A stretch of DNA of 64,000 nt. Source: CAVTWH01 sp963850915. Lineage in GTDB: Bacteria; Actinomycetota; Actinomycetes; Mycobacteriales; Micromonosporaceae. The notes beneath the pieces were generated by a model. The model made no database searches. It had not been told where the DNA came from and saw only the letters and a program-made list of their open reading frames with translations. The stretch covers positions 124,001 through 188,000 of the forward strand of contig CAWKND010000003.1 in NCBI GenBank assembly GCA_963850915.1, in the 5' to 3' direction. Of the stretch, positions 35,463-43,904 are shown piece by piece (position 1 is the stretch's first letter; each line of letters opens with the position of its first letter). The position numbers and the translations under genes were made by a program.

Positions 35463-37388
35463 TCAGCTTCCGGAGAGCGTGTAGGTGTACGAACCACTGC
35501 CCGGCGGTACCGTGCTGAAGCTGAGCAGCCCGCTGCTGTTCGTGGTGGCGGTACCGATCGTGCTGCCACCGCGCTTGATCACGTAGCTTGTCGACGCCGC
35601 CAGGCCGCCGATGGTGAAGGCGAACGTGACGCCCGACGGCGCCCCGGTCACCACCACGCTGGTACCCACGCCACTGCCCGACGTACTCGCTGTCGCGCTA
35701 CCGGAGGCGGGTACCACCGTCACCGGCTTCGGTGTGACGGTGACGCTGCTGGTACCGACGATGGTCGAGTCCAGGTGCACCGAGCTGCCGGTCGGGGTGA
35801 CCGTGGTGGCCGCCGAGCCGACGGCGAACAGCTGCCCGGTCGTACTGGTCACGTCGTACGAGGACTTGGTGTCCACGGTGACTTTGAAAGCACCGGTCGG
35901 GTTGGTGATCGTCGCCGTACCCGGCTCGGCGACGCTGCCGGTGATGCTGATGTTCTGCGACGACGCGAGGGTGTCGTGGCTGAGCACGTTCCCGAACGAG
36001 TTGGCGAAGAGGATCGAGCCACCGGCGTTGCTGACCGTCGAGTTGCTGATCACGTTCGAGTCGGCCTCGGTCAGCTTGATGGCGTTCGAGCCGGTGCCGT
36101 TGAAGGTGTTCGAGTCCAGGATGTTCGCGGTCGGGTGGCCGCTGGCCGTGGTGTACGAGGGCAGGTCCGAGCCCTTGTACATGAACACCGCGTACTGGCT
36201 GGAGTTGGTGACCGTGTTGTTGGTGATGGTGTTGTTCGCCGCGCCGACCGAGAGCCGGATGCCGTACTCCGCGCCGTCGACCGTGTTGTTGGTGATGGTG
36301 TCGCCGGCGCTGTCGAAGACCGCGATCCCAGCACCGTTGGGCTGGTCGTGCACGTAGTTGCCGGAGATCACGGTGTTCGTGACGCCACGGTGGATCATGA
36401 TGCCGTGTACCTGGCCGGGCGTGTCCGAGTCGCCGGTCGGGCCGAGGAACGGCGTCATGCCGTTGTGGTCGCTCTCGTTGTTGGTGATGGTCAGGTGGTC
36501 ACAGCGCTGCGAGCAGATCACGCCGTGGTCGCCGTTGTCGTGGAAGTGATCGTGGTCGATGGTCAGGTACCGCGACACGTCGTGCGGGTCGAGGCCGTAC
36601 ATCACGTTGTGGTCGTACTCGCTGTTGGTGAACGAGATGCCGTACGCGCCCCAGGTGTAGGTACCCATGAAGTTGTCGTGGAAGTGGCTGCCCGTCTCCG
36701 AGCCGTACACCTTCACCGCCTGGCACACCGCGTACCCGGTGTCGTGGTCGCAGCCGCGCGTCTTGTACGCCACCCCGTAGGACTCGGAGTCGTACCAGCC
36801 GAGGTGGTCCAGTTCGCTGTTGTTGATGTACATGGCCGATTCGCGCGGGGTCACGCCGTCGGTGTCCAGATAGGACAGTGCGCGGATGAACGCGCGGGCC
36901 CGGTCGGTGCTACCCGCGCCGGCCGGCAGCGACGGGTCGGTGTCCGGTGCACCCGCGTCGTCATCCCAGGACAGCACGTGTACCGAGTTCATGTTGATCG
37001 TGCCGTACTGCGCGGTGATCGCCTGAACATGCGCGATCGCGTTATCCGACAGGCTGCGGATCCGCAGCGTGTTGACGTCGCCGGTGGCCCCGCCGGTCAG
37101 GTTGAGGGTGGCGCCGTTCTGCAGGACCAGGTCTGCGGAGAGCTCCCAGGTCTTGCTCGGGGCATCGACCAGTGTCAACGGAGCGGCCGCGCACGCCGCC
37201 TTGATGTCGGTAGGCGTGAACGCCTGCGTGGTCACCAGGTAGATGGTGTTGCTGGACGAGGCGTACCGCACCGGCGAGGTACAGGACACCGCGGCCGCTG
37301 GTGACTGGGCCGCTATCACGGCGGCTCCGCTCACCAGCAGTATCGCTGTGCCGTACGCGAACGCACGGCGGCGGGATGGGAACTTCAC
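35463..37388 (-). CDS. Secreted right-handed beta-helix protein, mannuronan C-5 epimerase-like (641 aa)
   Basis: Signal peptide (FAYGTAILLVSGAAVIAAQS...AAA), then a right-handed parallel beta-helix. The segment MYGLDPHDVSRYLTIDHDHF contains DPHD (Asp267-Asp270), the catalytic motif of mannuronan C-5 epimerases (AlgG, AlgE), and the following coils HDNGDHGVICSQRCD and ITNNESDHNG match the AlgG-type pattern. The final ~130 residues are Ser/Thr-rich beta domains (VVTGAPSGVTFAFTIGG). It would convert mannuronate to guluronate in the exported polymer. GTG start with GAGGAGG. Unlike AlgG it is followed by a lyase gene and manC. Confidence 0.85.
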   Translation of the reverse strand: MKFPSRRRAFAYGTAILLVSGAAVIAAQSPAAAVSCTSPVRYASSSNTIYLVTTQAFTPTDIKAACAAAPLTLVDAPSKTWELSADLVLQNGATLNLTGGATGDVNTLRIRSLSDNAIAHVQAITAQYGTINMNSVHVLSWDDDAGAPDTDPSLPAGAGSTDRARAFIRALSYLDTDGVTPRESAMYINNSELDHLGWYDSESYGVAYKTRGCDHDTGYAVCQAVKVYGSETGSHFHDNFMGTYTWGAYGISFTNSEYDHNVMYGLDPHDVSRYLTIDHDHFHDNGDHGVICSQRCDHLTITNNESDHNGMTPFLGPTGDSDTPGQVHGIMIHRGVTNTVISGNYVHDQPNGAGIAVFDSAGDTITNNTVDGAEYGIRLSVGAANNTITNNTVTNSSQYAVFMYKGSDLPSYTTASGHPTANILDSNTFNGTGSNAIKLTEADSNVISNSTVSNAGGSILFANSFGNVLSHDTLASSQNISITGSVAEPGTATITNPTGAFKVTVDTKSSYDVTSTTGQLFAVGSAATTVTPTGSSVHLDSTIVGTSSVTVTPKPVTVVPASGSATASTSGSGVGTSVVVTGAPSGVTFAFTIGGLAASTSYVIKRGGSTIGTATTNSSGLLSFSTVPPGSGSYTYTLSGS

Positions 37389-37466
37389 TTGTCCTCCTCG
37401 GACGGGTACACGGTGGTGCGGTGGGGCGGCTGGCGATTCTGGAGATGCTCAGTCGGGGGAGCTCGG

Positions 37467-39293
37467 TCAGGCGATGTTCAGGACGTGGGCCGGCGCCGTG
37501 AACGACCGGTCGTGGCCGCGCTCGCGCAGCCGGCGCAGGGTCTCCAGGAAGGCCGCGGCGGTGAGCGCGATCAGGGCCAGCGCACCGAGCCAGCGCAGTG
37601 GCAGGGCGGGGAAGCTGGTCCCGTCGCCGATGGTGACGTGACCGCGGGCGCCGAGTGGCGCGTCCACCCGGGACCGGACCAGGCTGACCTTGGCGGAGCT
37701 GTCCACGCGCAGCCCGAGGACGTGCGCGCTCAGCTGGACGTCGGTCATGTGTACCCGGCCGCCGGCGCCGACCCGGACGGCTTCGCCGCAGTCCGAGACG
37801 ACCGCGCCGGTGACCGTGACGCCGCCCTTGAGATCCAGCCCCACCCGGGCACCGGTGATCGTCGGGTTGACCAGCGTGACGTGCGCCGCTCCGGAGCGGA
37901 TGCCGGTACCGCCGCTCTGCGTCGCCGAGAAGCCGGTGACCGTGACTGCCCCGGCGTCACTGTCGATCGCCAGGCCGGTACCGGTCGCCGAGGTGGCGAC
38001 CTGGTTGATCGCGATGTCAGCCGCGGAGCCGCCGAGCTGCACACCGGTCGCCGCGCCGTCGATGGTGGTACCGACGACGGTCGCGCCGGATCCGTTGACA
38101 GCTATGCCAACCGGGCCGCCGGTGACGGTGCCCCCGGAGACCTGTACCCCGGCGGCTGCCGCCTCGATCGCGATACCGACCGCGCTGCTTCCCGTGATGC
38201 GCAGATCCTCGATGCCGGACCGGGACGCCGCCACATCGACCGCGGTCACGTTGTCGGCGAAGGTACCGCCGTGCACGGTCGCGCCGGCCGACTGGCTGCC
38301 GACGCGTACCCCGGCCCGGTCGGCGGAGCTGGTCAGGTCCCGCAGCCGGCAGCCCGGACAGTGCACCAGCGCCACCCCGGCGACCGAGTTGTGGTCGGTG
38401 GCGAGCGGCCCGATCATGCTGCCGGTACCGGGTGCGGCGTCGGCCATGTCGGTCACGCTGAGCCCGGTTGCGTTGTGCGACAAGGTGATCGCCTGCATGC
38501 TCGTGGGTACCGTGGCGCGCAACTGCAGGCCGGTCGCGTTGCCGGTCGCGCTCAGCCCGTCGATGGTGACCGGAGTGTGGTCGAGGTCGACGCCGGCCGC
38601 GCCGTTGCCGGTGGCCGTGACCTTGCTCAGCGTCGCGTGCGCCGCCCCGTCCACGACCAGACCGACGCCACTGTTCCGGAACGTCGAGTCGGCAACGGTC
38701 AGTACGCTGCCGGAGCCCACCGTGACCCCGGTCGAACCGGGTACCGAGCGGGAGCCCAGCGCGTCGAAGGTAGCCCCGGACGCGCTGACCGTGCTGTGCA
38801 CGTAGCTCACGTACGGCCGGTGCGCCGACTCGCCCGCCGAACCGGTGTCACCGGCGCTGATCACCGTGACGCCGGTGAAGTCCACGCTGGCGCCCGAGCC
38901 GGTCAGGTAGGCCGGTGAGGTCGCCGAGTCGACCAGCCGGAGCGTCGTCACCGGGGCGCCGACGTGCAGTGTCGTCTGTGGCCGCTGCATCAGCCCGGCG
39001 AAGAGCGTCGCGGTTCCGTCGGCGTAGTTGGCCCAGCGGCCGTCGCCGATCGCGCGGATCACCGTTTCGAGGCGCACCGCCCCGCCGGGCAGCGGTACCA
39101 CCCGGACGATGGCGCGGTTGTCGATGAGGTCGGCCCGGTGCGGGCGGAGCACGATCACCCGACCGGGGCCGATGCCGGCCGGTACCTTCGGGTCGTGCGG
39201 CACGGTCGGGCTGGCCAGTGCCGCCTGGGCGCTGCCGAACAGGGCAACACCCAGGACACCAGCCATGATCAGGGTACGGGCCAGGGCTTTCAC
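37467..39293 (-). CDS. Membrane-anchored beta-helix protein of the alginate-like operon (608 aa)
   Basis: Signal peptide (LIMAGVLGVALFGSAQAALA), an N-terminal region of about 170 residues, then repeated beta-helix coils (VTVGSGSVLTVADSTFRNSG, GIAVNGSGATVVGTTIDGA) and a C-terminal membrane helix (LRWLGALALIALTAAAFLE) with a basic tail (RRLRERGHDR). It lacks DPHD, so it is probably structural, for example polymer binding, guiding the chain through the wall, or shielding it from lyases, as AlgG/AlgX/AlgK do in Gram-negatives. The GTG at 39293 overlaps the synthase stop (GTGA), pointing to close partnership with the synthase. Confidence 0.82.
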   Translation of the reverse strand: MKALARTLIMAGVLGVALFGSAQAALASPTVPHDPKVPAGIGPGRVIVLRPHRADLIDNRAIVRVVPLPGGAVRLETVIRAIGDGRWANYADGTATLFAGLMQRPQTTLHVGAPVTTLRLVDSATSPAYLTGSGASVDFTGVTVISAGDTGSAGESAHRPYVSYVHSTVSASGATFDALGSRSVPGSTGVTVGSGSVLTVADSTFRNSGVGLVVDGAAHATLSKVTATGNGAAGVDLDHTPVTIDGLSATGNATGLQLRATVPTSMQAITLSHNATGLSVTDMADAAPGTGSMIGPLATDHNSVAGVALVHCPGCRLRDLTSSADRAGVRVGSQSAGATVHGGTFADNVTAVDVAASRSGIEDLRITGSSAVGIAIEAAAAGVQVSGGTVTGGPVGIAVNGSGATVVGTTIDGAATGVQLGGSAADIAINQVATSATGTGLAIDSDAGAVTVTGFSATQSGGTGIRSGAAHVTLVNPTITGARVGLDLKGGVTVTGAVVSDCGEAVRVGAGGRVHMTDVQLSAHVLGLRVDSSAKVSLVRSRVDAPLGARGHVTIGDGTSFPALPLRWLGALALIALTAAAFLETLRRLRERGHDRSFTAPAHVLNIA

Positions 39294-40522
39294 ACCGTCT
39301 CCAGTACGTGCTGGGCGGCCTGCACGGCGTCGCCGGTGCGCACGACCTCGCCGTTGACGACCGCCACCTGCCGGGTCAGCCAGCGCTGCTTGCGTACCGT
39401 CGCCAGCGCGGTCAGCTTCAGTACCGCCATCGCGAAGGAGAGCAGTACGAATGGCGGGATGAGGAAGACCGAGGAGGGGCGGCGGCGCAGGTGCGGCAGC
39501 ATCTTCACCGCGCGGGACAGCCACCACCAGACGGCGAGCAGCAGCACGAACGTCCAGTCCTGCCGGATGATCGCGAGGGTCATGAAGATCGGGGCGGCGA
39601 GCAGGGTGAAGCTGCCGACCGCCTTGTCGAGCATGGTGTAGGCGAGGAAGGGGTACTTCCACGCCCACCGGTCGAGGATCAGCGCCCGGATGTCCGAGCG
39701 CCACGTGTTGCGGGCCCAGCGCAGCCGCTGCTTGAAGAAGACCTTGGTGGTACCCGGGAAGGTCGACCACACCCGGGCCGTGCGCTGGAGCACGGCCCGG
39801 TGTCCCCGCTTGAGGATCAGCGAGGTCAGGCACTTGTCGTCGCCGGACATGCACGGGACGCCGAGGAACTTCTCGGCCATGAACTCACTCCCGATCTCCA
39901 CCAGCAGCTCGCGCCGGTAGACCGCGGTCCGCCCGGAGATGCAGGAGACCGCGCGCCCGAAGGCGGTCTGCGCGGCGTTCTCGTCGAAGTACCGGTAGTC
40001 CAGGTACATGTCGTTGACGCGCTGCAGGAAACCCTTGGGGTTGTACACGTTCTGCCGGGTACTCACCCCGCCGACCCGTGGGTCGATGAAGGGCATGGAG
40101 ACCCGCTTCGCGACGTCGGCGGCCCAGATCGTGTCCGAGTCCACCAACGCCACGATCGGGGTACTCGCCGCCTCCCAGCCTCGCTTGAGGGCGTCCCGCT
40201 TACCGGGTACGTCGGTGATGATGACGGTGACCGGGTACCGGCTCGCCACCTCCTGACATACCCGGTCACTGCTGTCGATCACCAGGATCACCTCGGCGAC
40301 CTGGTTGGCCAGCCACGACTCGATCGACTTCGCGAAGATGTCCGGGTCCTCCTGGTAGACCGGGACCACCACACTGATCTCCTCGACGTGGCTGTTGTGC
40401 CACGGTCGGTAGAGCGCCGCGGGTACCCGCCGGATCAACCAGCTGATCCAGCGGACCATCCCCAGCACACCGAGTGGTACGTAGTAGAACCAGTCGGTGA
40501 ATACGTGAACGTCAGCGTGCAC
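39290..40522 (-). CDS. Processive GT2 polysaccharide synthase, Alg8/hyaluronan-synthase-like (410 aa)
   Basis: One N-terminal membrane helix (WFYYVPLGVLGMVRWISWLI), a cytosolic GT-A domain with VVVPVYQEDPDIF, DSD (128-130), SGRTAVYR (196-203), SGDDK (226-230, catalytic base region) and KQRLRWARN (264-272, the QxxRW processivity motif), then about four C-terminal helices. This is the layout of synthases that polymerise and export in one step (Alg8, HasA, NodC). In this operon the predicted donor is GDP-mannuronate. No PilZ-domain partner (Alg44) is present. GTG 40522 with GGAG upstream. Confidence 0.88.
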   Translation of the reverse strand: MHADVHVFTDWFYYVPLGVLGMVRWISWLIRRVPAALYRPWHNSHVEEISVVVPVYQEDPDIFAKSIESWLANQVAEVILVIDSSDRVCQEVASRYPVTVIITDVPGKRDALKRGWEAASTPIVALVDSDTIWAADVAKRVSMPFIDPRVGGVSTRQNVYNPKGFLQRVNDMYLDYRYFDENAAQTAFGRAVSCISGRTAVYRRELLVEIGSEFMAEKFLGVPCMSGDDKCLTSLILKRGHRAVLQRTARVWSTFPGTTKVFFKQRLRWARNTWRSDIRALILDRWAWKYPFLAYTMLDKAVGSFTLLAAPIFMTLAIIRQDWTFVLLLAVWWWLSRAVKMLPHLRRRPSSVFLIPPFVLLSFAMAVLKLTALATVRKQRWLTRQVAVVNGEVVRTGDAVQAAQHVLETV

Positions 40523-40563
40523 TTGCGACTCCGTCGAGTTGGCGTGTCAGGCGGGCGGACGGC

Positions 40564-41533
40564 TCAGCCGAGCCGGGGGTTGACCGACTTCGCGGCGACA
40601 ACTTCGGTGACCGGCACAGCCGAGTGCGCGGTGGCGCTCTGCTTGACGTGCTCCCAGTCGGCGAGCTCGGTGGCCACCCTGGCCGCGAGTACGTCGTTGA
40701 CCTGCACAACGGCGTCCAGCAGCGGCATCTGCGAGCGACCGTTTGGTAGCGAAGCCGAGGAAGCCGTTGGTGTCCTTGGGCAGGCAGACACCGCCGTACG
40801 GCGCGCCACCACGGATGCCGTAGTTGGGGTTGAACGAGCCCTCGGCGGAGCGGGACACGGTGCCGGCCACGTCGTCGTGGTCGATGCCGAGGTCCTGGCA
40901 GACCAGCCACATCTCGTTCCAGAAGCTGATCTTCGTGGCGTTGTAGATGTTGTGCGCGCACTTGATCATCTCGGAGGTGGTCGGGTCGTTGAACACCCGC
41001 AGCTCGCCACCGAACGGGGTGAGCAGGGCGGTCATCCGCTCCTGGACGCGCTTGCTGCGCGCGCCGATCACGGTCATCCACGGCCAGCGGAAGTCGTCGG
41101 CGGCCGAGGCTGCGCGCAGGAACTCGGGGTTGCTGGCGAGGGCGAAGCCGACTCCCTCCTTCTTGCCCGAGACCTCCTCCAGGATCGGCTTGACCAGGTC
41201 TTCCGTGGTACGCGGCGGAACGGTGGAGCGCACCACGACGGTGTGCATGCCTTCCGACGCGCCGATCGCGGCCGCGACGTCCCGGACGCCCTGCTCGAAC
41301 GCGCTCAGGTCGTAGCGCTTGCCGACGTGCGGCGTGGGCAGGGTCAGGAAGATGTACGCCTCCGGGATCCCGCTCAGGTCGATGCCGATCTGGGCGTTGA
41401 GACCCTCGGCGCGCAGCGTCGCGACCCGCTCCGGCAGAACATCCACCAGGACGACGTCGTGGCCCAGGTACGCGAAGCCCTGACCTGTGGCTTTACCGAC
41501 AACGCCGGAACCAATGATGAAGATCTGTTCCAT
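40564..41533 (-). CDS. UDP-glucose/GDP-mannose 6-dehydrogenase, short C-terminus, frameshifted
   Basis: NAD-binding MEQIFIIGSGVVGKATGQGF, SNPEFLRAASAADDF (Glu137), YNATKISFWNEM (Lys201) and GGVCLPKDTNG with the catalytic Cys250 mark a nucleotide-sugar 6-dehydrogenase of the UGD/AlgD group. One indel near 40745 shifts the frame; the continuation QMPLLDAVVQVNDVLAARVA ends at 40564. The joined protein is about 323 residues and lacks the ~100-residue C-terminal nucleotide-binding domain of typical members (~430). First gene of the operon; in context it would make GDP-mannuronate from GDP-mannose, as AlgD does. The donor nucleotide cannot be read from the sequence alone. Confidence 0.8.
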
Positions 41534-42205
41534 TACGTATTCACCGCCAGCTTCTTGAAATTGTGATGGCCCGTCCACACCGCCGGGCGACATCAGGTTA
41601 GGCAGACAATTCTGCGGGCCGCAACCGAGCGCCCTGCGAATTTGCGAAGACCGCCGGAACAATTGGTGTCCAAAATGAAAATCAATTAACGCGCCCGACA
41701 TATCCGTGTCCGTTTCGCGGCAAAGATGAAGTCGGCCGGTCGCCTTCCTGACAGCTCGAGTGTCGGCATTTACGAACGGGCAGTCTCCTCGGCGGGACAT
41801 CGGGGTCGAGGTCGTACTAACGGGCATCGTGCCTGGTAGAGGCCGTTCTCGCGGCTGTACTTAATTGAGGTTTACTAAGGATTTGATGGTTAGTGGCGAC
41901 AATCACAATTGGCTCTCATCAGTGCCACTACACGTTGTAGGGGTATTGATGAATGGCGAGAGTCTGCCACTCGCCAGACCACTACAGCGCGTAAGAATTG
42001 TTTCAGATATGCGCTCAGTGGAATTACCGTTCGGCGCCCGGAATCCGTACGCCGTTAATCGCACGGCAGCGCCGATTCAACGGGAATCAATCGACAGTCG
42101 GATGCCCAACAACGACGAGTGGAACTGCGGACGCGACGACTACACCTTATTGATTGCGAGCGGGTGAACAGTCAACGCCACGGCCGCCGGAATAGGCGAT
42201 CCGGG
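41534..42205. other. AT-rich, structured intergenic region upstream of the alginate-like operon
   Basis: 672 bases of clearly lower GC between the PL7 gene stop and the dehydrogenase start; both genes point left. It contains nested inverted repeats: CTACA-CGT-TGTAG (41928-41940), TAGTGGC (41891-41897) with GCCACTA (41924-41930), and TGGCGAG (41954-41960) with CTCGCCA (41970-41976). A 100-codon rightward open frame (41865-42167) has no family match, no good ribosome binding site and unusual composition, so I treat it as chance. The region probably holds the operon promoter, with a long leader or several regulator sites. Confidence 0.6.
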
Positions 42206-43159
42206 TCACCGATGCGTGACGGTCAGTGCGTAGATGACCACCTGGGCGTATGCGTCGGCCGCGTCGCCCTTGTCCGGGTTGGACTGGGTGTAGCAGCCCG
42301 CCTTGAAGTAGTCGCCGCTGCTCGACTTGGCGTAGTCGACCTTCGGTACCCCGTTGTACGAGATCCTGATGTGCCCACCGGACGCGGTGACCTGCACCGT
42401 GAAGGCGGTACCCAGCTGGTAGCCGGTGTCCAGGTCGCCGTAGTTGGTGCCGTCGTGCTCGGCGTACAGGTGGTGCGGGCCATCCAGCCGTACCACCAGC
42501 ACGTCGTCCTCGTCGTCGTGCACCTGAGCCACGGTCACCTGGGGCTTGGCAACGGTCAGGTGGGTGACCGCCTCGCGTACCACCATCGTGCTGGTACCGG
42601 AGGTGGTCGACCAGCTCGCCTCGTCCCGACCGCCACCGGTCATCTCGCGCAGTTCGCTACGCGGGTAGCCGGAGTTGCTGGTGGTCACCCCGCCCGCGTT
42701 CGCCTGGAACACCACCCCGGTACCGGCCGGGTTCAGCACGAAGTACGGGCTGACCGAGTACCCCGCCAGCGCCGGCTGCTCGATCTCGGTGGGTTTGTGG
42801 GACCCGCCGATCGGCAGGGTGAGCTTCCAGTTCGTCAGGTCGAGCAGTGTGGAGGGCAGCCCGTGCGCGCCGGCCGCCCGGCTGCCGGTCGGGACGGGAG
42901 TCGACGACGGGCGCGCGGACACGCTGGGACTGGGGCTGGGGCTGGGGCTCGTCAACGAACTGGGGGACAGGCCGGGGGTACCCGGGGCCGGTTGTTGCAG
43001 GGCGCCCGCGCTCGCCTGGGCTGTACCGGTACCCCCGCTGTGGTCAGTGAGGGCGATCGCCGTGATGCCGGCCGCCACCACCGCCGAGAGCACCGCGATG
43101 CCGCTGGTCAATGCCGCCTGCCGGTGCTGCCGCAGCCAGGCCACCCGGTGCTGTCGCAT
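42206..43159 (-). CDS. Membrane-anchored PL7 alginate lyase (317 aa)
   Basis: An N-terminal membrane helix (residues 18-37) and a Ser/Pro-rich spacer (SSLTSPSPSPSPSVSARPSS) are followed by a family 7 polysaccharide lyase domain with all three signature strands: RSELRE (167-172), QVH (212-214) and YFKAGCYTQ (284-292). QVH rather than QIH is associated in the family with polymannuronate preference. It is predicted to cut or trim alginate at the outer face of the membrane. GGGAGGAG precedes the ATG. It lies on the same strand, 673 bases upstream of the alginate-like operon. Confidence 0.92.
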   Translation of the reverse strand: MRQHRVAWLRQHRQAALTSGIAVLSAVVAAGITAIALTDHSGGTGTAQASAGALQQPAPGTPGLSPSSLTSPSPSPSPSVSARPSSTPVPTGSRAAGAHGLPSTLLDLTNWKLTLPIGGSHKPTEIEQPALAGYSVSPYFVLNPAGTGVVFQANAGGVTTSNSGYPRSELREMTGGGRDEASWSTTSGTSTMVVREAVTHLTVAKPQVTVAQVHDDEDDVLVVRLDGPHHLYAEHDGTNYGDLDTGYQLGTAFTVQVTASGGHIRISYNGVPKVDYAKSSSGDYFKAGCYTQSNPDKGDAADAYAQVVIYALTVTHR

Positions 43160-43244
43160 CACCCGGCTCCTCCCACCCGCCCGTCGCCGCCGGAACGCCC
43201 GGAACTGTACGGCCGGATGGTTACGAAACGTGGCCGCCTGCCGC

Positions 43245-43293
43245 CGGCAGGATGGACCGCCGGGGATGGGCCATCGGCAGGATGGACCGCCGG
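43245..43293. repeat. 19-bp direct repeat before the DinB-like gene
   Basis: CGGCAGGATGGACCGCCGG occurs at 43245-43263 and 43275-43293, with a 30-bp period and 15 bases before the GTG of the DinB-like gene. It may be a regulator site or a small tandem duplication. Confidence 0.6.
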
Positions 43294-43307
43294 CAGATAA
43301 TCGGCCG

Positions 43308-43820
43308 GTGAGTACCCCAGAGCGCCAGATGCCGCCGATGAACGCCGACGAGCGCGCCACGCTCGACGGCTGGCTCGACTTCCACCGGGCCACGCTGGCC
43401 ATGAAGTGCGCGGGCCTGGACGACGAGCAGGCCGCCACCGTCGCCGTGCCGCCCTCCGGGTTCACCCTGACCGGCCTGGTGCAGCACCTGGCGGAGGTGG
43501 AGCGGAACTGGTTCCAACGGATCTTCGCCGGCGAGCCGGCCGCCCCGATCTACGACCCGACAGCCGATCCGGCCGGCCCGGACGGCGGCTTCGACCTGGC
43601 CGCCGGCGCGACCCTGGCGGATGCCCTGGTCACCTGGGGTACCGAAGTCGACCGCGGCCGCGAACTCTGTACCGCCCGCGAGCTGACCGATACCGCCCGC
43701 TTCATGGGCCAGGAGGTCAGTCTCCGCTGGATCTACGTTCACCTGATCGAGGAGTACGCCCGCCACAACGGGCACGCCGACCTGCTCCGCGAGCGCATCG
43801 ACGGCACCACCGGCGTCTAA
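43308..43820 (+). CDS. DinB/DUF664-family protein (170 aa)
   Basis: Four-helix DinB fold of the DUF664 type. LTGLVQHLAEVERNWFQRIF carries the first conserved His, and WIYVHLIEEYARHNGHADLL carries the other two of the metal triad. Members may be thiol-dependent S-transferases (bacillithiol or mycothiol); the substrate here is unknown. GTG 43308 is preceded by a tandem repeat rather than a clear ribosome binding site. Confidence 0.88.
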   Translation: MSTPERQMPPMNADERATLDGWLDFHRATLAMKCAGLDDEQAATVAVPPSGFTLTGLVQHLAEVERNWFQRIFAGEPAAPIYDPTADPAGPDGGFDLAAGATLADALVTWGTEVDRGRELCTARELTDTARFMGQEVSLRWIYVHLIEEYARHNGHADLLRERIDGTTGV

Positions 43821-43861
43821 CCACTCCACCCGCAGACAGCCGCGCCGCACAGACAGCCGCG

Positions 43862-43892
43862 CCGAGCCCAACCGCGTGAGCGGCGGGCTCGG
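43862..43892. terminator. Bidirectional terminator hairpin
   Basis: CCGAGCCC (43862-43869) and GGGCTCGG (43885-43892), with inner CCGC/GCGG pairing, form a hairpin between the convergent DinB-like and DoxX-like genes. Confidence 0.65.
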
Positions 43893-43904
43893 TGCGTGGT
43901 TTGG

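Noticed and set aside
41865..42167. 100-codon open frame in the AT-rich gap
   Set aside because: No ribosome binding site, no family resemblance, and it covers the inverted repeats of the operon leader.
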